A DNA stretch of 64,000 nucleotides. It comes from Gari tellinella (Eukaryota; Mollusca; Bivalvia; Cardiida; Psammobiidae). Every line of letters starts with the position of its first letter. Position 1 is the stretch's first letter. The stretch covers positions 25,808,119-25,872,118 of the forward strand of contig OV277872.1 in assembly GCA_922989275.2 (NCBI GenBank). Reading direction: 5' to 3'. Positions 12,071 to 21,633 of the stretch are shown piece by piece. The notes below the pieces were generated by a model. That model searched no databases, was not told where the DNA came from, and saw only the letters and a list, made by a program, of their open reading frames with translations. The position numbers and the translations under genes are program-made.

Positions 12071-12402
12071 CAATTACTTCTATCACACTACTAACCTTTT
12101 GTCTCTTGTTCTACACTCCCATCCCATGTGCCTAGTACTCTCCAGTTGTGAGTAACAGGCCAAGCCGTTCTCCAAAGCCCTCTTGTAAACAATCAATAAG
12201 CTTTCGTGTTAGTGGTTGTAATAGGTTTTACTGTACATGTATAAAGCCACAATTACTTCTACCACACTACTAACCTTTTGTCTATTGATCTACACTCCCA
12301 TCCCATGTGCCTAGTACTCTCCAGTTGTGAGTAACAGGCCAAGCCATTCTCCAAAACCCTCTTGTATACAATCAATAAGCTTTCGTTTTAGTGGTTGTAT
12401 AA
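12045..12402. repeat. Two tandem 179-bp copies
   Basis: GGTTTTACTGTACATGTATA starts at 12045 and again at 12224, and the following 179 bases repeat with few changes. The segment contains the right end of family H (TTAGTGGTTGTAATAGG...TTTTACTGTA), so it is probably a duplicated element end. It truncates the LINE at 12070. Confidence 0.8.
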
Positions 12403-12518
12403 CGGAAGCAGATACAAGGAGCCCGGGCGATAGCCTACTTTTTTATAATAGATTCCTCTTGTTCTTTTAAATGCCCGATTTACAGTACTGATACATAGAT
12501 TTAAAGTGTTATCCTAAG

Positions 12519-12762
12519 GCCTAGGAGTCCGTTTAATAAAACATCGTACGACAAATGTTGTCGTAGGTCAGATTATAAAAGTCTCAATTATTATTTATTT
12601 CTCCATCTAATCCTGTCTGGTGACATCGTTTTGGAATCGTCTTTAAGCCGATTCCAAAGAGATGTCACAAAACAGGATTAGATAGAGGAATCAGACATTA
12701 AATGTATTTTATAGTTTTGATTTACGACAACATTTGTCGTACAGAGTTTTATGAAACGGGCC
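12519..12762. mobile_element. Family F fold-back element
   Basis: The ends read CCGTTTAATAAAACATCGTA and, inverted, AGTTTTATGAAACGGGCC, with ACGACAA...TTGTCGT next inward. The two arms pair almost throughout. CTAG lies on both sides and may be a target duplication. Related copies: 32966-33173 and 59951-60191. Confidence 0.75.
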
Positions 12763-13066
12763 CTAGGTCCAGCTATGGATCGAACTCACAACACCTTGAT
12801 CGGCAGTCAAATGCATGTTCACTAGACCAGGGGCCCGTTTTACTAAACAACTTACTCAAAAAATTTGCGTATGTCAAAATCGTTTTACTCTGATTTTTCG
12901 ATCGTAAACGTTTGCAAACAGCAAATAGCCAGATCTGTTTGTAGCAAGTGATAATAAATTTGATAATAAAAAATATAAATAAAAATTTAAAATTTTAACT
13001 TACGCAAAAAATTTGCGTAAGTTGTTTAGTAAAACGGGCCCCAGGGTCCGCCGTTGATTACAAGTT
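12763..13066 (-). repeat. tRNA-derived SINE head split by a family F-like element
   Basis: On the minus strand, TGGTCTAGTGAACATG (A-box-like) and TGTGAGTTCGATCC (B-box-like) form a tRNA-like head. It is interrupted at about 12827 and resumes at about 13045 (GGTCCGCCG). Confidence 0.55.
12827..13044. mobile_element. Family F-like fold-back element inside the SINE
   Basis: Both ends read GGGGCCCGTTTTACTAAACAA in inverted orientation, followed by CTTAC(G/T)CAAAAAATTTGCG. The arms form a near-perfect inverted repeat around an AT-rich centre. Confidence 0.8.
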
Positions 13067-14146
13067 CAACTTTACAGAAAAACTGAGTATGCAGATTCCC
13101 TTGAACTAAAAAGTATTGTCAAAGAAAGACTATCAACAGTACATGTATTCGTTAAATAATATGAAAACATTATATATTAGGATAGTCGCTTAACACAGTC
13201 ACCCATGAATGATTAATTAATCGACAATTCCAATTTCCAGTTAAATATATTCCACTTCGACTATCTGGCGTTGATTAATATAATATATTGCACAATGGCA
13301 AATAGTGCATACCCTAACCAGAGGGCTCCTATAGTTTGCATAGGACAGTTGTACGCTTCGCATGTTTATTTGTAAATGACAGAGTATACTCGTCGATAGG
13401 ATTGAATGTGTTGAAAGAATCTTGCTTTCAAACTGTACTAGCTATAGCAGTTACACAAACAATGTATCGTATACACAGTGTATAAGCGTTCAATTTGTTG
13501 TGCGGTGAACAACGCTGTTGTGCGTGAAAGACAACGCCGAATTGCGGTATTCCTGTTTACATTTGACCTAGTACATACAGGTGAGTAAACGAATCGCTTT
13601 GTTTCAAAGGATATGAAAAACCATTAAGCAAAAGACCTGGTCGATACGAGGCACAAATGATTCCGGTTTCCAGTCGTAGTACGTTTATATGCCTATATTT
13701 TGTAGATTTTTCAAACATTAATGAAAACCAACCCGCGATGTGAGCTCAGCGTATATTCGGGTTGTTCGAAAGCCAAATTAGGGCATAAAACACTCCTTCA
13801 GATTGACTTTTGGTATATAATTTGGCCCATATAGCTTTATTAAAGCATTAAATGTGTTGATTTCAAATAAAAAATGTACACTGAAATGTTTTAAGCTAAA
13901 TGTTGAATTGAACGTTGGTGACGGCCGTGCTTTGAAAAAAACACGTATGTGCGGCGGTGTTACAAGTGAGTCGTATTCGATGCCAACACGCACACAACGA
14001 ATATTTATAGTCCAATTTCCGTGCAATCTTATTTAGACATGTTCTCATAATAGTAAATAAATACGAAAGACTCAAGCAGGAAACGTAACACAAACAATAC
14101 ACCCACCTCTCAAGCAGAACACACATACACAGTCATACCACAACAA

Positions 14147-14164
14147 ACACACACACACACACAC
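14147..14164. repeat. (CA)n microsatellite
   Basis: About nine CA dinucleotides in a CA-rich stretch. Confidence 0.8.
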
Positions 14165-14941
14165 GCAATACCATTCCTTCATCTACACACTAAATAGAAA
14201 ACAACACGCAAAACAAACATAAAGCAAAGTGAATATAGGAGCCCGCCTTGGTACGGTCAGTAGCAATCAATAATACTTTGGAATCAGAGTTGTCACAAAA
14301 ACGTAGGCGCGGGGACAAAGCCCAAACTGTAGAATGGCAGGCTCTTGTCCAGTTACTATAGGACTGATATAGATTCACCACGTTAGTGAGACCGAAAGCA
14401 CCAATACAACGACGTCAGAACGTTTTCATTATTGGGGATGGGGGTAGGGGAGCAATGTTTGTGAACATTTTTGACATGGTCGATCTGTATATGATTTTGA
14501 GAAAAAAAATCACGTGGGAGCCAATTAATGTGGGAAGGTCTCCGAAAATTGTTCACTACAACAACAATAACAAAAATATGTTCAGTCACATTTTGACTGA
14601 TTTAATGTAGAATTTATAAGGTTTTGAAAAATTGTTGGGGGCTAAAACATATATTGCCCCCTCTAGATTAGGGGGCCTGTTCCCACTGTCCTCCCCTTTT
14701 TTCAGACGCCTATGTACTAAAATTAATATTCCGAACAAAGGGTAAATGGAGTGGTGTTCATTCCATTTCTTTGGAACATTGGGACAGAGTCTTTACTATA
14801 AGTTAATTATCACTTATCTATTTCAAGACCCTGGCAGCTTTCCCATTGTTTGGAGTAGGTAATGGTTTTGATGTCCAAAGTCGGAGATTCTTTAAGGGGC
14901 CAACGATCTTGTTGGTATCAATTTGCATAGTTTCAGGTCGA

Positions 14942-15202
14942 TTATAAATGGTTCTCGTCATTTCCGTCTTTTTGTAGGCGTAACATGTTGGGTTGGAAGG
15001 AAATGTCTACCTCTTTATTCTCGCTTACTCCTGTCACATCTCTTGTTACACCACTGACACACTTACAAAGAGCTTTAGTGGTATCTACAGCCTTCGCGAG
15101 ATACTCATTCAGTTGATAAATTTGGGTCTGCAGGAAACTAATTACATAGACATATATTGACTCTCTCCAAGCTTGTCCACCCAGTGATAAGACCTTTTTC
15201 AA
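14942..15202 (-). CDS. Hypothetical small ORF inside the 3.5-kb element
   Basis: An 86-codon minus-strand frame whose central part (L-Q-T-Q-I-Y-Q-L-N-E-Y-L-A-K-A-V-D) looks helical. The reading can be extended upstream through a charged stretch (A-R-E-Q-R-K-K-Q). I recognise no family. It lies mid-way between the inverted ends, where a degenerate element protein would be expected, but chance is as likely. Confidence 0.2.
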   Translation of the reverse strand: MKKVLSLGGQAWRESIYVYVISFLQTQIYQLNEYLAKAVDTTKALCKCVSGVTRDVTGVSENKEVDISFQPNMLRLQKDGNDENHL

Positions 15203-16767
15203 ACTATATAATTGTTTTTTCCTTTGTTCCCTGGCATCCTTTATCCTGTAGCTGTAGCCCCACCCACTTGATTCGCATGAATTTCAAAGCTCTCCAAAAC
15301 AGCATGTATTTGGTCAAGGTTAGTTGCTTTTGAGCCATTGCCGTAGGAGAAAAACGTTTAAAGTTTTCTGTCAGTATAAGTAAATGGTCACACCCTCTGA
15401 CGGATCAAAGTTATTTCTTTAAAAATTGTATGGGAAACTTTAGGGTTTAACTTTTATCTAATTCAATATTTAATTTCTGGACCAAATAGGTCACTGGATA
15501 CACACAAACATATATATCGGAAACGTTTCTTATCTCTGAAATCTTTTCGATAATCTTATTTTCTTGTTAAAGTATATTAGCCTTGATTGAATTGTAAATT
15601 TTTTTAATGACATACACATGTATCAAGCTCTTTTTGATGATTGTAGAATGAGCGCTACAAAAAATACTTACGGTATTAAATGTAGAAGCAGGATGTAGCA
15701 CACATCAATGGTGTAAAGCACTGGAAACAATTATGACAAAATTATTTCAATTAAAAGTATCCCCGTTCCCACATATTAGCCACAATTCCACTTATATAAT
15801 AAATTAAACCACAATGCGGTATTCTTTATTGTCTTGGTACCAAAGTTGTATGGCCCCTTTACCTCTGGAGGTTCGTTTTTTTTACATTACTTCAATCTAA
15901 TGCGTCTTTAAATCAAACATATTTTCTACATGCATTTTCCGGGGGAATTTGTTATTTATTGTTCAAATTGCAATGTTTACGAGTCACAACGATAAAACAA
16001 CATCGTTAAATTGATGTTTAAACTGGTATCACTTTCCTCCAATATGTTTTGTATCTTAATGGTAATTAAAGCATCTGATTCAGTATTCTGGCAATATTTC
16101 ACATCTAACATTGATCTCTGAAACGTAATGTTGAAAGCCTTTGCGTTTTTTCTCGAACGTCTTCTTTCTACAAAGGAGTATAAATGTTAAATGTTGGTCT
16201 TTATATATCTGTGAAATAATTTATTTTTATATTTGTTTCTAAAGAATACACATGTACAAAGACGCCTAATTAGAAGACAATTGGTATCAGACGAATAAGG
16301 GTTATCTTCTTGCCAACGCTCTAACTCTAACGCTCTAACTCTCAGTAGTGGTAATCTTGACATATTTAAATAAGTTAGCAAGGGAATCCGACTTTATGCA
16401 CGACTACATTAGTTATAAGCTTACATACATTGAATACGAATACCCTGTTTACTCCGCATTTACCAATGTGTTTTTTCTAAAGCACCGCCAGCACCAACGT
16501 TCAATTCATTTTTTTTGTTGTTGCTTGAAACCTTCAATGTACATTTTTCCTCATAATCAACACTCTTAATGCTTTATTATAGCTAAATGGTCCAAATTCT
16601 ACACAAAAAGTCAACCTGACACAGTGTTTTATGCCCTAAAATGGCTTTTGAACACCCCGAATCTACACTGAGCTCACCTAGGGGGTTGGTTTTCATTAAT
16701 GTTGGAAAAATATAAACAATATAGGCAAAACCGAAATCATTTGTGGCTCGTATCGACCAGGTCTTTT

Positions 16768-16890
16768 ATAAATTGATCGATTATATATTTTATATATTAT
16801 TAATATAATATGTATTAATATTTTAATATTATTTTATATATTATTAATAATATATATATTAATATATATTATTATATATATCGATTATAT
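16768..16890. repeat. AT-only low-complexity block (TATTAATATA-type)
   Basis: Alternating TA and TAATAT runs expand within the right inverted repeat of the 3.5-kb element; the matching left repeat lacks them. Confidence 0.85.
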
Positions 16891-17872
16891 ACTTTGAAAC
16901 AAAGCGATTTGTTCACTCACCTGTGTGTGCAAGTTCAAATGTAAACAGGAAATACCGCAATTCGGCGTTGTCTTTCACGCACAACAGCGTTGTTCACCGC
17001 ACAACAAATTGAACGCTTATACAGAACAGAACAGAACAGAACAGAACATATTTTATTCAGACTTGTACACAAGTACATCATCTTATAACATAATGTAAAT
17101 ATACCACATATTATGGAATAATCAGTTCACTTCAAGTATTTAGTTAAAACATATTTTATTTCAAAATAGTACATATTTTATAATCAAACATGAATATACA
17201 TTAGGATGAGAACGAAAGCAAAGTTTGCTTATTAAATTCTTCTCCTAGTAGGTGGCTAAATACAATCACGACTGACAATAAAACATTTGGATTACACAGA
17301 AATATGTTTGTTTAACGTAACAATGTTTCAGTTCACAGTCAACCCTGCACCAGGCGACAATCCAAAAGAAGGTAAATGTGCAACACTATATACAATACAT
17401 ACGTATTTTTATGAAATGCATGCCAAGCCCAGTACAGAAGCTTCTGCAGTGGATATTTATAGATTGGATTATACTGCACAGGGCTATGACATAGTACTAC
17501 ATGTATATACACAATATTTCACCGAGTAGTCGCATGGTTCAAGAATAACTGTACACTGTTTTAAAGGGTCTAAGTTTGAATGTTTTTGGCATAATATTGG
17601 CGATGCATATAGCATCGAGGATAATGGCGAAGTTGAGGTAGACTGGAATGGTACTCTTTGACGGTAAGTATATAATAGGTATTACTACGGGTTGTTGCTT
17701 TAAACTGAGCCCAGTGAGGTTGTTCACTTTGTCTATTGCAGACGGAAAATTAAACGAGAAGAACGGTCGAAGATATAAGTAATACCCAGAGGACACACAG
17801 CGTAGTCCCAACGGCGAAACAACGTTTAAATCAACGTTGGAACGACGACGTGTGCCCAGTCGGATTTAAATT

Positions 17873-18547
17873 CTAAATTGTTGGTTGCTTAAAGCGTTTT
17901 GTTTTCATAATATAGGTTTTTACAGCGTTAAAAATGGCAGCATTTTGTTCCGTTGTTAGGCTGTTATCGCCGTAGAGAAAAAGTGTAGTAGTTGTACATA
18001 TTGGATTGACTGAGTGTAACAGTGCCAAACGAAACTCGTTGTATGTGCGACAGGACATGAAGAAGCGCTCAGTACTTTCTATTTCACCACAGTGACAAAG
18101 TGGTGAATCTACTATATCTTTATGAAAAAGGGAAAGGTTAAGAGAACTACAGTTTGTCCTAAGTCGGGTATGCAGGATTTGCGCATACCTATGCCCAGTG
18201 TAGTAGTGTGGCGGTATATTCGATGTTCTGTCTGAACTTAGCGAGTGCTTGAAAGAAGATACAGAAATAGAGTTACGGGTTTCAGGTGGGGGAGAATTCC
18301 ATAAATTGACAGCAGAAGGAAGAAAAGAATTGGAGTACAGCTGTGTGCGACAGAATGGAATCTGGATATTGTTTTCGTTTCTCAGGCTATAGGCGGAGGT
18401 ATCGCTTACCAAAGGGGGTATTAAAGAGGAAAGATATAAAGGAGTTATATTATTGACCATTTTATAAAACATAACGAGTTTATGATGTTCCCGTCTTGTA
18501 GATAGACTTTCCCATCCGGTTTCAATATAAAGGTTATTAATTGACAC
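17873..18547 (-). pseudogene. LINE ORF2 C-terminal part
   Basis: 224 open codons downstream of reverse transcriptase in the 17.0-21.6 kb LINE. It includes H-K-L-V-M-F-Y-K-M-V-N and, near the end, L-C-H-C-G-E-I-E-S-T-E-R-F-F-M-S-C, the Cys/His-type pattern common at LINE C-termini (the usual His is Arg here). It ends at a proper stop before the 3' UTR. It continues upstream past the inserted SINE with I-L-E-Y-A-D-V-V-W and I-Q-N-E-A-A-R-I-I-T-G. Confidence 0.85.
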
Positions 18548-18719
18548 AAGTTTAGTAGTTTATTAGCACCTGTTATGATTCTTGCGGCTTCATTTTGAAT
18601 ATTGTCAAGTTCGTCTTTCTCTTCATTTGTACAGTTTCCCCATACAACATCAGCATATTCAAGAATAGGTCTAATAAAGCTAAAGTAAATAGTCTCTATT
18701 GATTTTCTATCAAGCCTAA

Positions 18720-18814
18720 GGGTCTTCCTCCACCTGTAATTAGCTGGACGTCGCGATATGACTGAAATACTGTTGAAAGCGACGTAAAATTAAAACAAAT
18801 AAATAAATAAATAA
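18720..18814 (+). repeat. 5'-truncated SINE copy inside the LINE
   Basis: The last 60 or so bases of the 5035-5314 SINE (CCTCCACCTGTAATTAGCTG onward) plus a longer AAAT tail. An 11-bp duplication ATCAAGCCTAA flanks it at 18709-18719 and 18815-18825. Confidence 0.9.
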
Positions 18815-18892
18815 ATCAAGCCTAAATTTTTATCTACGCATTATATTTAATCTGTTCCAAGCTTTAATTGTTACGTTTTCAATGTGTAGGTG

Positions 18893-19585
18893 TCATTTAC
18901 CGTCACTTGATAAATGAACGCCCAAATGTTTATGAGATTGAACCTCAGATATATCTTCATTTGACATTGATAAAGTAGGTTGAATCTGTTTATTAGTTTT
19001 CCGAGAAATTATTAACAATTCAGTTTTAGAGGGATAAACAGAAACAAGCCAACGTTTAGCCCAGATAGAGATAACAGAGATGTCAGAGTTTAGCGTCGCA
19101 GCAGCGGTATTGGCATGCTCAACGGTAATGTATAGACTGGTATCGTCAGCAAAAAGACGAATATTAGATTGGATGTCTGAGACAATGTCATTTATATATA
19201 TTAAAAATAAGAGTGGGCCGAGGATAGAGCCTTGAGGTACACCTGCATTTATAGTTGACCAATTGGAGGTTGTACCTGGAAGGATTACACGTTGTTTCCT
19301 ATTAGATAGGTACTCAGCAAACCATCTTAAGAGAGAACCATCGATACCTGCACCTTTGAGTTTTACTAAGAGTCCTTTGTGCCAAACATGGTCAAATGCT
19401 TTACTTATGTCAAAGAAAACAGATATTATTTCTTTACCATCGTCCAAGGCTTTACAAAAAGTATTATAAATAGAAGTAAGCAGGCTAACTGTAGAATCTC
19501 CCCTGATGAAACCTGACTGCAAATGTGACAAAAAGCCATTATCTAAAAGAAAGTTGTAAACATGTTTAAAAATAAGCCTTTCCAA
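18893..19585 (-). pseudogene. LINE reverse transcriptase domain with intact catalytic motifs
   Basis: 230 open codons with motif A (F-F-D-I-S-K-A-F-D-H-V-W), motif B (G-V-P-Q-G-S-I-L-G-P-L-L-F-L-I-Y-I-N-D) and the catalytic L-F-A-D-D-T box. All key residues are kept, so this domain decayed recently. The fingers region continues upstream (19586-19860) in other frames, so the ORF as a whole is broken. Confidence 0.9.
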
Positions 19586-19858
19586 GACTTTATCAACATT
19601 ACTAAGAAGGGATATGGGGCGATAGTTATTGACAAGAGAAGAGTCACCTTTTTTGAAAACAGCACAGACATTTGCCTGTTAACACATTTGGGGTAAAACA
19701 CCATCAGATAGAGATTTATTGAAGAGATTACATAAAGGACCACTAAGTTCTTTTGAAAGTTCACGAAGAATACGGTTATTTATTTATATCGTCTGGTCCA
19801 GATGCTTTCCCTAATGTTAGACATTCTAAGATTGAAAGAACTTCATCAGTGTTGAAGG

Positions 19859-20686
19859 TTATAGAAGACAAGGAAGAATTACTTGCAGGGACGAATGGCA
19901 CTGCTGTGTTTGTGTCGTCAATGTTTGTTTGTTCTGTGAAGAAAGCATTAAGGAGGTTGGCTTTGTCTTTGTTTTCAGTTGCAACAGTATCGTTATAATA
20001 AAGAGTTTTTCATTTAGAGACATGCAACATTTTAGAGTTTTCCACCAATCTCGAGAGTTATGAGCACTTGTAGTAAGTTTCGAGGCCAAATTCTTATAAT
20101 AAGTTTGTTTAACGTCACGGATTAGATTTACAATTTCATTTCGGAGGTTTTTGAATTTGTTCCAAGTATAATCGTTATTTACTTTCTTTGCTTTTTTATA
20201 CAGTCTGTTACGTGCTCTTATTTTCTTCTTAATTGTTGTTGTAATCCACGGAGGTTCGGTGGGTTTAGCTGTTATAATTTTATTTGGTATGCTTTTTGTA
20301 CTTAAATCTAGAATTTTTTCAGTCAAATATTTGCTGTATAAGTCAATGTCGCCGTTGCTTAAGTCGGTCCATTCAGTCATATTTGCGTTATATCGTAGAG
20401 TATCATAATTTCCTTTGTCATAGTACCATATGTGTCTTTTATATGAACTGATTTTAGGTTTATCATAATTTAAAATAACATAGATTGGACAATGGAATAT
20501 TTGATCTTGGTTTACAAATGGATCACCAACCCCACTAGTAATAACTTGTGTATGTTTATTTACTAAAATAATATCAATGAGTGAAGATGAATGTTCTGTA
20601 AAATTTGTTGGTTCGTTAATAACCTGGTTAAAAGCATATTTTTGACAGATTGAATTTATTTTACGGGCAGTAGTCTGTTTAAGCAT
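19859..20686 (-). pseudogene. LINE endonuclease C-terminal part and linker
   Basis: 275 open codons beginning within the endonuclease, just after I-T-G-E-F-N-F-N. It contains S-L-I-D-I-I-L-V-N and D-Q-I-F-H-C-P-I, matching the family's S-D-H-x-P region with its catalytic His kept. Then comes a basic linker with P-P-W-I-T-T-T-I-K-K-K-I-R-A-R-N. The frame is lost at about 19960, before reverse transcriptase. Confidence 0.85.
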
Positions 20687-21049
20687 ATTGAAATTAAACT
20701 CACCAGTAATGATTATATCATGTGGTTGTAAATCAAATGCGTAATTGATAGATTCTTCTATTTTGTCCAGGTAGGATGAATTAGAATTAGGCGGTCTATA
20801 GTAAACACCTAGTAGTATGTGTTTTGTTTTAAGAAATAATTATATCCAAATTGACTCGAGACCATTAATTTCAAGATATGTGCGCCTTTTATATGATAGT
20901 GTGTCTTTAATGTATAATATGACTCCCCTATGGCGGTCTCCCCGGTCCTTCCTTTCTGGTGTATGATACGAAGGAATACAAACGTCTCTGGTGTCAACAT
21001 CATCACTTAACCAAGTTTCCAAAAAAGGTAAGGATGTCAAAAGAATTAA

Positions 21050-21288
21050 CCCTTTCACCGCCAGAATCGCCTAAAGTCGAATTTGCAAACAGTTTTGATC
21101 CTGATCAGACGCCGCGTTACGCGGCGTCTGATCAGGATCAAAACTGTTTGACACACGTTTCGATATTTCCTATGTCATACTCTCTTAATTCTAACTTTAA
21201 AATGATATTGCAGACAATAATATTGAAGCAGACGACACAATAACGGTGTAGGGGTAAAATTCTCAAAAATAATTTGGCGGTGAAAGGG
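21050..21288 (+). mobile_element. Family B fold-back element in the LINE endonuclease, TTAA borders
   Basis: TTAA at 21046-21049 and 21289-21292 flanks inverted ends CCCTTTCACCGCCA and TGGCGGTGAAAGGG. The centre is a perfect hairpin with GATCAGACGCCGCGT...ACGCGGCGTCTGATC. Deleting the element with one TTAA rejoins the LINE frame D-I-L-S-V-E-L-N-S-F-D-I-L. A one-base frameshift lies a few codons on. Confidence 0.92.
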
Positions 21289-21633
21289 TTAAGTTCTACA
21301 GAAAGAATGTCGATTTTCTGGAGAATACTCTGAAAATTGTAATGAACAAGAGACAAGTTTCGAGACAAGTCAATGAGGCTTGAGAAAGAGTTGTCATTTG
21401 AGAAACTAGAAGAAGACGAACTAGTTGTTTAATGTAAGGGTCCTGGGTTTGGTTGAATGTCACCCGAACAAACTAGTAACAAAAGCGCTAAAAGTGAAGC
21501 ATGGTAGTAACAAGAAATAACATCAGACAGTATGAGCATATTCCAATAGTATTTACTTATGGTACTTTCTGTTTTAATTAAAGTCAGTCAAAAGTCACTT
21601 AAATACGCAGTGCGTACAATCTTTTCGAACACA

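Larger units (their letters stand above)
13480..17022. mobile_element. 3.5-kb transposon with long terminal inverted repeats
   Basis: The left end from GTATAAGCGTTCAATTTG (13480) to about 13800 is matched in inverted orientation by 16625-17022. Shared blocks in order include ACAACGCCGAATTGCGGTAT, GACCTGGTCGATACGAG, TTAATGAAAACCAACC and GGGCATAAAACACT. An AT repeat interrupts the right repeat at 16786-16885. The middle has no recognisable transposase, so it is probably non-autonomous. The right end touches the (AGAAC)n tail of the LINE that follows. Confidence 0.75.
17023..21633 (-). mobile_element. Near-complete APE-type LINE (jockey/CR1-like), minus strand
   Basis: Reading the minus strand: a 2A-like motif (21438-21470); an endonuclease start, H-Y-N-F-Q-S-I-L-Q-K-I-D; E-T-W-L near 20,990; G-V-Y-Y-R-P-P-N; and I-I-T-G-E-F-N-F-N (the usual Asp of GDFN is Glu). 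The rest of the endonuclease and the linker (19859-20686), reverse transcriptase (18893-19585) and thumb/C-terminal region (17873-18547) follow. The 3' UTR ends in AATAAAATATG and a (TTCTG)n tail at 17023-17045. Frameshifts and stops disable it. A family B element interrupts the endonuclease (21050-21288) and a SINE tail interrupts the region after reverse transcriptase (18720-18814). The same tail appears alone at about 33697-33735. Confidence 0.88.

Noticed and set aside
17287..17529. An 80-codon + strand ORF
   Set aside because: Lies antisense in the 3' UTR of a minus-strand LINE, with no splice signals or known domain.
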